Assembly: GCA_017470345.1 (NCBI GenBank) | Contig: JAFUEP010000044.1 | Coordinates: forward strand, 1-64,000 | Length of the DNA stretch: 64,000 nt | Reading direction: 5' to 3' | DNA from: Prevotella sp. | Lineage (GTDB): Bacteria; Bacteroidota; Bacteroidia; Bacteroidales; Bacteroidaceae | Program-made: the position numbers and the translations under genes | In this document: positions 9,130-16,108 of the stretch, one piece after another | How the letters are laid out: every line of letters begins with the position of its first letter | How positions within the stretch are numbered: position 1 is the first letter of the stretch | Notes under the pieces: model-generated | Told to the model about the DNA's origin: nothing | The model's database searches: none | Seen by the model: the letters and a program-made list of their open reading frames with translations, nothing else

Positions 9130-9942
9130 ATGGAAGATAAAACCACGTTTAATGCGCAGGAACTGAAAGCCCGCTTCAACCCCGAGGGCTCCCCTCTGCG
9201 CCGGCAGCAGATGGTGATGCTCGGGATGATGGCCGAGCTCGACCGCATCTGCCGTAAACACGACATCCCATATTTCCTCTACGGCGGCACGCTGCTCGGT
9301 GCCATCCGCCACAACGGCTTCATCCCCTGGGACGACGACCTCGACGTAGGACTGCTCCACAAGGACTACGTGCGGCTGATGAAGGTGCTGCCGGATGAGC
9401 TGCCCCCCCACATCGCCCTGCAGAGCAACGACACCGACCCGAACTATTTCTACTTCTACGCCAAGCTGCGCGACCGCCGGTCGTTCGTCGACGAAGCCAA
9501 CTACGACTGCGTGTTCCGCGAGCGCGGCATCTTCATCGACATCTTTCCCTTCGAGCGGGTGCAGCCCTGGGCCCAGCGGCTGGCCCACCCCCTGCAGGGC
9601 CACACGTTCAAGATGTTCCGCAAGGCCCGCGACCCCCGCAAGGTGATGTGGAAGATCAGGCTCATCACGTGGGTGAACCGCCACGCGACGTTCCCCCTCC
9701 TGCGCCTCGTCAGCCGGCTCACGGGCGGCAAGACGCTGACCTACGACTACGGCATCCCCTTCCATATCGTCTACGACGAGGCCGACATCTTCCCCCTGAC
9801 GACGCACGACTTCGAGGGCATCCAGCTCTCCGTGCCGGGCAACAGCCACCACATGCTGCAGACGCAGTTTGGCGACTACATGCAGCTGCCCGACCTCGAC
9901 AAGCTACAACATCATGCCAACAACCTTGAATTCTATGACTAA
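9130..9942 (+). CDS. licD: LicD family phosphotransferase
   Basis: 270 aa. Family signatures FLYGGTLLGAIRHNGFIPWD and DDLDVGLL (the metal/nucleotide-binding acidic pair) are in the first 80 residues. LicD proteins transfer phosphocholine or other phosphoalcohols from a CDP carrier to LPS or teichoic acid sugars. The neighbouring divergent TagD-like cytidylyltransferase could make the donor. The protein is cytosolic or inner-face. The gene overlaps the downstream glycosyltransferase by 8 bp. Confidence 0.9.
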   Translation: MEDKTTFNAQELKARFNPEGSPLRRQQMVMLGMMAELDRICRKHDIPYFLYGGTLLGAIRHNGFIPWDDDLDVGLLHKDYVRLMKVLPDELPPHIALQSNDTDPNYFYFYAKLRDRRSFVDEANYDCVFRERGIFIDIFPFERVQPWAQRLAHPLQGHTFKMFRKARDPRKVMWKIRLITWVNRHATFPLLRLVSRLTGGKTLTYDYGIPFHIVYDEADIFPLTTHDFEGIQLSVPGNSHHMLQTQFGDYMQLPDLDKLQHHANNLEFYD

Positions 9943-10963
9943 ACATCCCGCAAAGACCGACGTGGCGGTGCTGATGCTCTTCTTCACCCGCACCGACCCA
10001 TTCCAGAAAGTGTTCGACGAGGTGCGCCGGGCACGCCCCTCGAAGTTGTTCCTCTTCCAGGACGGGCCGCGCGGCGAGCGCGACATGGCGGGCATCGAGG
10101 CCTGCCGACAGATTGTGAGCGACGACGAGATCGACTGGGAGTGCGAGGTGCACCGCAACTATCAGGAGCGCAACCTGGGCTGCGACCCCGCCGAATACGT
10201 GTCGCAGAAATGGGCCTTCTCGATGGTCGACAAGTGCATCGTGCTCGAAGACGACGACGTGCCGTCGCAGTCGTTCTTCCCCTTCTGCAAGGAGATGCTC
10301 GACCGCTATGAGCACGACGAGCGCATCACGATGATTGCCGGGTTCAACACCGACGAGGTGACGCCCGACTGCCCCTACGACTACCTCTTCACCTCCGTGT
10401 TCTCCATCTGGGGATGGGCGTCGTGGCGGCGCGTTATCGACCGCTGGGAGGGCGACTACCGATTCCTGGACGACGCCTACAGCATGAGGCAGCTCGAGGC
10501 ACTGGTGCGCCAGCGCGACTACCGCCGCGACGCCATCGCCATGTTCCGCAACCATCGCGCCACGGGCAAGGAGTACTACGAGAGCATCTTCTGGGCCGAC
10601 ATGCTGCTCCACTCGGGGCTGGCCATCCTGCCGTCGAAGAACCTCATCAACAACATGGGGGCTTCGGCCGACTCGACCCACTTCGGCGGTTCGCTCTACA
10701 CGATGCCCCGCGGCCTGCGCCGCATCTTCACGATGAAGCGCCACGAGCTGCAGTTCCCCCTGCGCCATCCGAAATATGTCATTGAGGATGTCGACTACAA
10801 GGAGCGGTTCTATAAGACTTACGCATGGAACCACCCCCTGACGAAGATCGGCTACTCGCTGGAGGAGCTGTGGCTCAACCTGCGCGAGGGCAACTTCAGC
10901 TACATCGGCAAGTCGGTCAAGCGGCGGCTAAGGAAATGGATGGGAACGGACCGGCACAAATAA
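9935..10963 (+). CDS. GT-A type glycosyltransferase
   Basis: About 342 aa. I chose ATG 9935 (MTKHPAKTDVAVLML) because the longer 5' reading frame (from 9869) runs inside licD. The N-terminal fold LMLFFTRTDPFQKVFDEV and the acidic DxD-type motif VLEDDDVPS near residue 103 are as in GT-A/GNT-I-like transferases, and FSIWGWASWRRV and NNMGASADSTHFGG are typical of Bacteroidota proteins of this group. It probably adds a sugar to the same glycan as the neighbouring cluster. Donor and acceptor are unknown. Confidence 0.8.
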   Translation: MTKHPAKTDVAVLMLFFTRTDPFQKVFDEVRRARPSKLFLFQDGPRGERDMAGIEACRQIVSDDEIDWECEVHRNYQERNLGCDPAEYVSQKWAFSMVDKCIVLEDDDVPSQSFFPFCKEMLDRYEHDERITMIAGFNTDEVTPDCPYDYLFTSVFSIWGWASWRRVIDRWEGDYRFLDDAYSMRQLEALVRQRDYRRDAIAMFRNHRATGKEYYESIFWADMLLHSGLAILPSKNLINNMGASADSTHFGGSLYTMPRGLRRIFTMKRHELQFPLRHPKYVIEDVDYKERFYKTYAWNHPLTKIGYSLEELWLNLREGNFSYIGKSVKRRLRKWMGTDRHK

Positions 10964-11009
10964 GGGCACTCTCCCCCACTCTGCCTCAGCAAAAGGAAAG
11001 CGACGGGGG

Positions 11010-11678
11010 CTAAGTATACAGACGGCGTACCAGAGGAGCAATGGCCTCGGGTACGCTGTTTTTGATGCTCTGTCCCTGACGCACCCGCTGACGGATCTCG
11101 GTGCTCGAGATGTCGAGCAGCGGGGTGTCGACGACGGTGACGGTGGGCGGCAGGGCCGTGCGGTCGATGTCGCTGCCACGGCGGGGATAGACGACGATGT
11201 GGTAGCGGCTGACGATGTCGTCAGCACGATACCACTGCGGGAAGCGCTCCCAGTTGTCGCCACCTATTAATAATATAAAGGTGTGTTGCGGATAGTCCTC
11301 GTGCAGCCGTTGCAGCGTGTGCCATGTGTAGCTGGGACGCGGCAGGTGCAGCTCGTAGTCGCTGGCGCAGATGCCCTCCTCGCCATACAGCGCGATGCGG
11401 GCCATCTGGTAACGCAGGCGGTCGTCGAGCAGGTCATCGCGCCCCTGCTTCAGCGGGTTCTGCGGCGACACCATCAGCCACACCTCGTCGAGCCCTGCCA
11501 GCCGGCGTAGCTCGCGGGCCAGGGCGATATGGCCCACATGGATGGGGTTGAAGCTTCCCCCGAAGAGGCCGATGAGCCTCCCCCGACCCCTCCGAGGGAG
11601 GGGAGGGGCTGGCGCGATGACGGGCCTCCCCCGACCCCTCCGAGGGAGGGGAGTGGCTGGCGCATTGTGGTTATTCAC
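11010..11678 (-). CDS. nadD: nicotinate-nucleotide adenylyltransferase with repeat-encoded N-terminus
   Basis: 222 aa versus about 190 normally. It converts nicotinate mononucleotide and ATP to NaAD in NAD synthesis. The catalytic motif IGLFGGSFNPIHVGH is near residues 34-48, and SSTEIRQRVRQG is the C-terminal ISST-type motif. In ordinary NadD the GLFGG motif is at residue 3-6. Here it follows about 34 residues encoded by two tandem family A repeats ([11 protein letters not shown] and [11 protein letters not shown]). The only in-frame start I find is a GTG at 11678, overlapping the gmk stop by 8 bp. The repeats appear to have replaced the original start region. Confidence 0.93.
   Translation of the reverse strand: MNNHNAPATPLPRRGRGRPVIAPAPPLPRRGRGRLIGLFGGSFNPIHVGHIALARELRRLAGLDEVWLMVSPQNPLKQGRDDLLDDRLRYQMARIALYGEEGICASDYELHLPRPSYTWHTLQRLHEDYPQHTFILLIGGDNWERFPQWYRADDIVSRYHIVVYPRRGSDIDRTALPPTVTVVDTPLLDISSTEIRQRVRQGQSIKNSVPEAIAPLVRRLYT
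11575..11615 (+). repeat. family A palindromic element, copy 1 in the nadD start region
   Basis: 41 bp, AGCCTCCCCCGACCCCTC at the left end and GGGGCTGGCGC at the right. It is translated on the minus strand in nadD as [11 protein letters not shown]. Same orientation as the second copy 8 bp away. Confidence 0.85.
11623..11663 (+). repeat. family A palindromic element, copy 2 in the nadD start region
   Basis: 41 bp, differing from the adjacent copy at a few positions (GGCCTCCC at the start, GAGTGGCTGGCGC at the end). It is translated in nadD as [13 protein letters not shown] immediately after the GTG start. Confidence 0.85.
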
Positions 11679-12675
11679 TTAGAAAGGTTTTTATGAGTGC
11701 GAGGGTTTCTCGCTTGGCCTGCTCCAGGTCGTCGTTGACGACGATGTGGTCGAACTGGGGGGCGAAGGTGAGCTCGTAGGAGGCCTTGGCCAGCCGGGCC
11801 TCGATGGCCTCGGGGGTGTCAGTGCCGCGGCCCTCGAGGCGGCGGCGCAGCTCCTCAATCGAGGGAGGCTGGATGAAGAGGCTCAGGGCCCGCTCGCCGT
11901 AGAACCGCTTGATATTGACGCCACCCTTGACGTCGACGTCGAAGACGACGTTCTGCCCCTGCGCCAGCTGCCGTTCCACCTGTGCCTTCAGCGTGCCGTA
12001 GAAGCGGTCCTCATAGACCTCCTCATACTCGAGGAACTCATCGTGCTCGATCTTCTGGCGAAACTCCTCAGGCGTGAGGAAGAAATACTCCACGCCGTCC
12101 TGCTCCGTGCCGCGCGGCGGGCGCGAGGTGCACGAAATGGAGAAATAGAGCCGCAACTCCGGGTGCTCCTGCATGAGCCAGTTGACGATGGTCGACTTGC
12201 CACTGCCGGAGGGGGCAGAGAAGATGACCAAGCCTCCTCCGACCCCTCCGAAGGAGGGGAGTGGCTGCGCACTGCCTGTGCTATTAATAGTGGGTTGATT
12301 ATCCATTACTTCTTGTATTCTTTTCATAACATATTCTGTGTTTCCTATCACCTCGTCATTGGTAAACCTTAATACTGCAAAACCGTGTTGATTCAGATAA
12401 ATAGTCCTTTCTTGGTCTGACAATGACTGATTCCCAACAAAGTGGTAGCCTCCGTCAACTTCAATCACCAAGCGCTTTGGCAGACAAACAAAGTCCGGGA
12501 TATAATCTCCTATGGGATGTTGTCTGCGGAATCTGTAACCGAACTGTTTCCCTCGCAACAATTCCCATAAAGCCGACTCTGCGGGTGTCATATATCGTCG
12601 ATGGTCTTTAGAAAACCTTCTTAGAATATCATAAGTGATACCTGCCGTCTCATACCCAAAACACTGTTTCTTCAT
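11671..12675 (-). CDS. gmk: DUF559 endonuclease-like domain fused to guanylate kinase
   Basis: 334 aa in one frame. Residues about 1-125 are a complete DUF559 domain (PD-(D/E)XK-like): MTPAESALWELLRGKQFGYR, FRRQHPIGDYIPDFVCL, then VIEVDGGYHF and GFAVLRFTNDEVI. Residues about 136-148 (QPLPSFGGVGGG) are a family A repeat. From residue 149 a full guanylate kinase follows: P-loop SAPSGSGKST, SCTSRPPRGTE, DVDVKGG; it phosphorylates GMP to GDP and is essential. Normal Gmk starts right at this point. An internal ATG near 12306 could give Gmk alone with a short lead. The DUF559 part is clearly lower in GC than its neighbours. The gene follows yicC and overlaps nadD. Confidence 0.92.
   Translation of the reverse strand: MKKQCFGYETAGITYDILRRFSKDHRRYMTPAESALWELLRGKQFGYRFRRQHPIGDYIPDFVCLPKRLVIEVDGGYHFVGNQSLSDQERTIYLNQHGFAVLRFTNDEVIGNTEYVMKRIQEVMDNQPTINSTGSAQPLPSFGGVGGGLVIFSAPSGSGKSTIVNWLMQEHPELRLYFSISCTSRPPRGTEQDGVEYFFLTPEEFRQKIEHDEFLEYEEVYEDRFYGTLKAQVERQLAQGQNVVFDVDVKGGVNIKRFYGERALSLFIQPPSIEELRRRLEGRGTDTPEAIEARLAKASYELTFAPQFDHIVVNDDLEQAKRETLALIKTFLSE
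12231..12270 (+). repeat. family A element at the DUF559/gmk junction
   Basis: 40 bp, stem CCCCTCC-GAA-GGAGGGG. It is translated on the minus strand as QPLPSFGGVGGG, a third reading frame compared with metG and nadD copies. Confidence 0.85.
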
Positions 12676-12690
12676 ATGACACCATCTATC

Positions 12691-12731
12691 GCGCCAGCCC
12701 CTCCCCTCCTTCGGAGGGGTCGGGGGAGGCT
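12691..12731 (-). repeat. family A element between yicC and the DUF559 gene (inverted)
   Basis: 41 bp starting GCGCCAGCCCCTCCCCTC. It is the inverted partner of 12231-12270 and is non-coding here, 15 bp upstream of the DUF559-gmk ATG. Confidence 0.85.
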
Positions 12732-12735
12732 CCCA

Positions 12736-13611
12736 TCACAGTGCATTCAGCACCTGCTCCTTGATCTGCTCCAGCTCGTCCTTCATCTGGACGACGATGT
12801 TCTGCATCTCGGCCAGGTTCGACTTCGAGCCTGTGGTGTTGATCTCGCGGCCCATCTCCTGGGCGATGAATCCGAGCTTCTTGCCCTGTCCGTGGCCGTC
12901 GCGCATGGTCTCGCGGAAGTACTTCAGGTGGTTCGTCAGCCGCTGCTTCTCCTCGCTGATGTCGAGCTTCTCGATGTAGTAGATGAGCTCCTGCTCCAGG
13001 CGGTTCTTGTCGTATTCGACGCCAGGGATCTGCTGCAGTCCGTCGACGATGCGCTGGCGGATCTTCTCCACCCGCGCCTTCTCGTAGGGCTCGATCTCGG
13101 CCAGCAGGCGCTCGATGTTGTCGACCTTCTCGTTGAACTTCTTCTCCAGGGCGGCACCCTCCTGGCGGCGGAAGCCGACGAGCGCCTCGATGGCCTCGAC
13201 GACGGCCTGGCGGGCGGCAGCCCACTCCTCGTCGGTCAGCACCTCGACCTCGGTCTTCGCCAGCACGTCGGGCATGCGGGTCAGCGTGTACATCCAGTCC
13301 TGGGGCTCAGGGATGCCGATGCGCCCGGCCACGCCCTTGAGCTGACGGTAGTAGTTCTCCACGAGGGCGGCGTTGACGGGCGTCGCCTCGACGCCTGCAT
13401 CGCGCTCGATCCAGAGCGAGAAGTCGACCTTGCCACGCTCCAGCGCCGTGGCAATCATCTGCCGGATCTCCATCTCCTTCTCGCGATAGAGCGGTGCGAT
13501 GCGCGTCTGCAGGTCGAGCTGCTTTGAGTTGAGCGACTTGATCTCCGCGCTGATCTTCTTATCCTTAAAGGCTACGACGGCCTTGCCGTAGCCAGTCATT
13601 GACTGTATCAT
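12736..13611 (-). CDS. yicC: YicC family protein
   Basis: 291 aa, full length for YicC/YloC. N-terminus MIQSMTGYGKA is the family signature, and the C-terminus has QEMGREINTTGSKSN followed by VVQMKDELEQIKEQVLN, also diagnostic. Members have been reported as endoribonucleases; the cellular role in Bacteroidota is not settled. It overlaps the nitroreductase stop by 4 bp and precedes gmk, an association common in many bacteria (yicC-gmk). Its stop is 4 bp from the inverted family A repeat. Confidence 0.95.
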   Translation of the reverse strand: MIQSMTGYGKAVVAFKDKKISAEIKSLNSKQLDLQTRIAPLYREKEMEIRQMIATALERGKVDFSLWIERDAGVEATPVNAALVENYYRQLKGVAGRIGIPEPQDWMYTLTRMPDVLAKTEVEVLTDEEWAAARQAVVEAIEALVGFRRQEGAALEKKFNEKVDNIERLLAEIEPYEKARVEKIRQRIVDGLQQIPGVEYDKNRLEQELIYYIEKLDISEEKQRLTNHLKYFRETMRDGHGQGKKLGFIAQEMGREINTTGSKSNLAEMQNIVVQMKDELEQIKEQVLNAL

Positions 13612-14237
13612 TTCGATGCTCCGTATTTATTATATGACACGTTCTCGGGTTTCCACTTGTCCTTAGGCTCAGGCTGCTCGTCGGGATAGCCGATGACGAC
13701 GGTGGCCAGCGGCACGATGTTCTCGGGCAGCGAGAGCAGCCGCTGCGTCTCCTTGTAGCGGTTGTCCATGGGCCACTGGCCTGTCCAGACGGCACCCAGG
13801 CCCATGGCGTGGGCGGCGAGCAGCAGGTTCTCCGTGGCGGCCGAGCAGTCCTGGATCCAGTATTCCTGGCCCTTGCCCTGCATAGCCTTGCTGAGGTCGC
13901 CGCAGACGACGATGAGCAGGGGCGACTGGCCGGCCTGGCGCGACAGCTGCGAGATGAGCTGGCGGTCGGTGACGACGACGAAGTGCCACGGCTGCTTGTT
14001 GACGGCCGACGGGGCGGCCATGGCGGCCCGCAGCATCTTCTCCACGCAGCAGGGCTTCACCTCCTGGTCCTTATACTTGCGCACGCTGGTGCGCGTCATG
14101 ATGGCGTCGAGGGCACCCATCTTGCCGCAGCACTCCATCTTCTGTTCTCCCTCGCCCTTCTTGCAGCAATCCTGTGCCAGGGCCATCCCCGTGCTCATCC
14201 CGAGCGCCAGGGCTAATGTCATGACGATTCTTTTCAT
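13608..14237 (-). CDS. exported nitroreductase family protein
   Basis: 209 aa. A signal peptide (residues about 1-21, LALGMSTGMALAQ) is followed by a Cys-rich stretch CCKKGEGEQKMECCGKMG (possibly metal binding or a lipid-free linker), then the FMN-dependent nitroreductase fold: RTSVRKYKDQ, AAPSAVNKQPWHFVVV and GLGAVWTG. A nitroreductase behind a signal peptide is uncommon, since FMN enzymes are usually cytosolic; in Bacteroidota several such exported forms are annotated. First gene of the operon leading into yicC-gmk-nadD. Confidence 0.85.
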   Translation of the reverse strand: MKRIVMTLALALGMSTGMALAQDCCKKGEGEQKMECCGKMGALDAIMTRTSVRKYKDQEVKPCCVEKMLRAAMAAPSAVNKQPWHFVVVTDRQLISQLSRQAGQSPLLIVVCGDLSKAMQGKGQEYWIQDCSAATENLLLAAHAMGLGAVWTGQWPMDNRYKETQRLLSLPENIVPLATVVIGYPDEQPEPKDKWKPENVSYNKYGASK

Positions 14238-14262
14238 TCCAAGGTTATTCTTTTAACGGTTA

Positions 14263-14270
14263 CAAAGGTA
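14263..14270 (-). promoter_or_regulatory. -7 box TACCTTTG for the nitroreductase-yicC-gmk-nadD operon
   Basis: On the minus strand TTCGTACCTTTGTAACC lies about 26 bp upstream of the ATG at 14237. Confidence 0.7.
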
Positions 14271-14334
14271 CGAAAAATAATAATTACTGCCAAAAGGCTT
14301 AGCATTTTTTCACACGAACCACGGCCGCATTTCT

Positions 14335-14600
14335 ATTCTTCAAATCAGAGAAACGGCAGCCTACGGCTGGAAATTTTTCAAAATTACTTCAAAATTATTC
14401 ATCTTGCCCATTTAGGTTTGTCATTTTGTTCAATTTTGTTTTTAATTTTGAAAAATTTCCCGCCGAAGGCGGTTCGGTTCGCTGAATAAATACAGGCCGC
14501 CGACTATTTTCAAGGCTTGAAAATATATTTTCGTGACTTGGATTTATATTTTCACGACTTGAAGATTTATTTTCAAGCCTTGAAAATAGTTTTGCGAGGC
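14335..14600. repeat. intergenic nested inverted repeats
   Basis: This stretch between two divergent operons holds no ORF. Two nested palindromic structures are visible: GAAATTTTTCAAAATTA (about 14366) pairs with TTTTGAAAAATTTCC (about 14446), with outer GCAGCCTACGGC and CCGCCGAAGGCGG hairpins, and further right TATTTTCAAGGCTTGAAAATA (about 14502) is repeated near 14571, with TTTTCGTGAC/TTTTCACGAC between. They could be terminators or repeat elements. Confidence 0.5.
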
Positions 14601-14665
14601 GTTTCCCGGGCCTTGTCCCAAGAGTTAATTTGTGAAAAAGCGACGGAAGTTATGAAAAAAAGTAG

Positions 14666-14673
14666 TACCTTTG
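14666..14673 (+). promoter_or_regulatory. -7 box TACCTTTG for the tsaB operon
   Basis: AGTAGTACCTTTGCAG lies 33 bp upstream of the tsaB ATG; the leader is A-rich (AATTAAGGAGAAAAAGAC). Confidence 0.75.
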
Positions 14674-14706
14674 CAGTCTTAAATATATAATTAAGGAGAA
14701 AAAGAC

Positions 14707-15471
14707 ATGTCGTGCATACTGCATATTGAGACCAGCACCGCGGTCTGCTCGGTGGCCGTGAGCGAGGATTCGCACGTCATCTTCCACCAGGAAGACCACA
14801 GCGACCGCAAGGGCAGCAGCGCCGAGCGGCTCGGCCCGATGGTCGACGAGGCCCTCTCGTTCACCGACAACCACGCCATACCGTTCGACGCTGTCGCCGT
14901 CAGCTGCGGCCCGGGCTCCTACACGGGCCTGCGCATCGGCACGTCGATGGCCAAGGGCCTCTGCTACGGGCGCGAGCTGAAGCTCATCGCCGTGCCCACG
15001 CTCGAGCTGCTCTGCGTGCCCGTGCTGCTGAGGGAGGCGATGGACGTGAAGACGTGCCACACCGACGCCGACGGCAACTTCTCGCTTCTCACCTCTCACC
15101 TCCCACTTGAAGACGACGCCCTGCTCGTCCCGATGATCGACGCGCGCCGCATGGAGGTCTATGCCGCCGTCTACGACCGCGCGCTGCACACGGTGCGCGA
15201 GGTGGGGGCCGACGTGGTCACGGGCGAGACCTACCGCGAGTGGCTCGACCAGCGGCCCGTCTACTTCTTCGGCAACGGTGCCGCGAAGTGCATGCCCGTC
15301 ATCAACCACCCCAACGCCCGCCTCATCGAAGGCATCGAGCCACTGGCGCGCTGGATGCAGCCCCTGGCCGAGCGCCGCCTGCTGAACGGCCAGACGGAGG
15401 ACGTCGCCTACTTCGAGCCTTTCTACCTGAAGGACTTCGTGGCGAAGGTCGCACGCAACCCACTAAGTTAA
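14707..15471 (+). CDS. tsaB: tRNA threonylcarbamoyladenosine biosynthesis protein TsaB
   Basis: 254 aa. TsaB is the partner of TsaD and TsaE in forming t6A37 on ANN-decoding tRNAs. It has the ASKHA fold start ILHIETSTAVCSVAV, the Gly-rich motif CGPGSYTGLRIGTSMAKGL near residue 70, and ARRMEVYAA near 155. A segment near residue 120-135 (GNFSLLTSHLPLED) is encoded by a TCTCACCTCTCACCTCCC tract and is not a family feature; it is another in-frame family E insertion. First gene of a core run with DUF4290, murA and rimM, 10 bp before the next start. Confidence 0.93.
   Translation: MSCILHIETSTAVCSVAVSEDSHVIFHQEDHSDRKGSSAERLGPMVDEALSFTDNHAIPFDAVAVSCGPGSYTGLRIGTSMAKGLCYGRELKLIAVPTLELLCVPVLLREAMDVKTCHTDADGNFSLLTSHLPLEDDALLVPMIDARRMEVYAAVYDRALHTVREVGADVVTGETYREWLDQRPVYFFGNGAAKCMPVINHPNARLIEGIEPLARWMQPLAERRLLNGQTEDVAYFEPFYLKDFVAKVARNPLS
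15080..15112. repeat. intragenic TCTCACCTCTCACC tract in tsaB
   Basis: CTTCTCACCTCTCACCTCCC is translated as LLTSHLPL. The same nucleotide unit and almost the same peptide (PLTSHFSL) occur in the HAD hydrolase gene at 1668-1702. Confidence 0.6.
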
Positions 15472-15481
15472 AAGCTATTAC

Positions 15482-16096
15482 ATGGAAGAAATGAACATAC
15501 AAGGATTAGACTACAACACCCGTCGTGAGGCGCTGCTGATGCCCGAATACGGACGCGAGATCCAGAAGATGGTCGACGTGGCCGTCGCTCTGCCCGACCG
15601 CGACGAGCGGCTGCGCTGCGCCAAGACCATCGTCAAGCTGATGGAGACCAAGGTGCCGCAGATACGCGAGAACACCGACTACCAGCAGACGCTCTGGGAC
15701 CACCTCTACCTGATGAGCCACAAGCAGCTCGACATCGACTGGCCCTACGACGTCAGCAGTGCCGAGAAGATCCTCTCGAAGCCCGAGCCCATGCCCCTGC
15801 CGCAGAACCGCATCCCCCTGCGCCACTACGGACAGCTGGTGCGCGAGCTGTGGGACAAGCTGAAGACCATGCCGGCCGGCGAGGAGCGCGACGAGCTGGC
15901 CCGTCTGACGGCTAACCAGATGAAGCGCGACCTCGTGCAGTGGGGCCACGGCTCAATCGACGACGAGAAGGTGGCCGACGACCTGGCCCGCTTCACTGAC
16001 GGCGTCATCCAGCTCGACCTCGGCTCGTTCAGCTTCGAGCGCTTCGTGCCCGACGCCGAGCCCATGGGCAAACGCAACGGCAAGAAAAAGAAATAG
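15482..16096 (+). CDS. DUF4290 domain-containing protein
   Basis: 204 aa, full-length match to the Bacteroidota-specific DUF4290 pattern: LDYNTRREALLMPEYGREIQ at the start, TLWDHLYLMSHKQLDIDWPY and NRIPLRHYG in the middle, and a Lys-rich end GKRNGKKKK. Soluble, function unknown. It sits between tsaB and murA with gaps of 10 and 12 bp; the tight arrangement with murA and rimM is seen across the phylum and hints at a link to envelope or translation. Confidence 0.92.
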   Translation: MEEMNIQGLDYNTRREALLMPEYGREIQKMVDVAVALPDRDERLRCAKTIVKLMETKVPQIRENTDYQQTLWDHLYLMSHKQLDIDWPYDVSSAEKILSKPEPMPLPQNRIPLRHYGQLVRELWDKLKTMPAGEERDELARLTANQMKRDLVQWGHGSIDDEKVADDLARFTDGVIQLDLGSFSFERFVPDAEPMGKRNGKKKK

Positions 16097-16108
16097 ACTA
16101 CTATCGGC

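Larger units (their letters stand above)
12231..12731. mobile_element. candidate DUF559 cassette bounded by inverted family A repeats
   Basis: Left terminus 12231-12270 (AGCCTCCTCCGACCCCTC...) and right terminus 12691-12731 (the reverse complement, about 37 of 41 matching with one gap) enclose about 420 bp holding only the DUF559 ORF. The right end lies 4 bp after the yicC stop, and the left end lies exactly where guanylate kinase normally begins. The interior is AT-richer than flanking genes. That it moves as a unit is inference; no target-site duplication was established. Confidence 0.55.

Noticed and set aside
11671-12675. DUF559 part as a Vsr mismatch-repair nuclease with a methylase partner
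   Set aside because: No DNA methylase or restriction gene nearby, and the sequence pattern is that of DUF559, not canonical Vsr.
14335-14600. tRNA or other structured RNA gene
   Set aside because: No cloverleaf or TTCGA-type T-loop; only simple palindromes are present.
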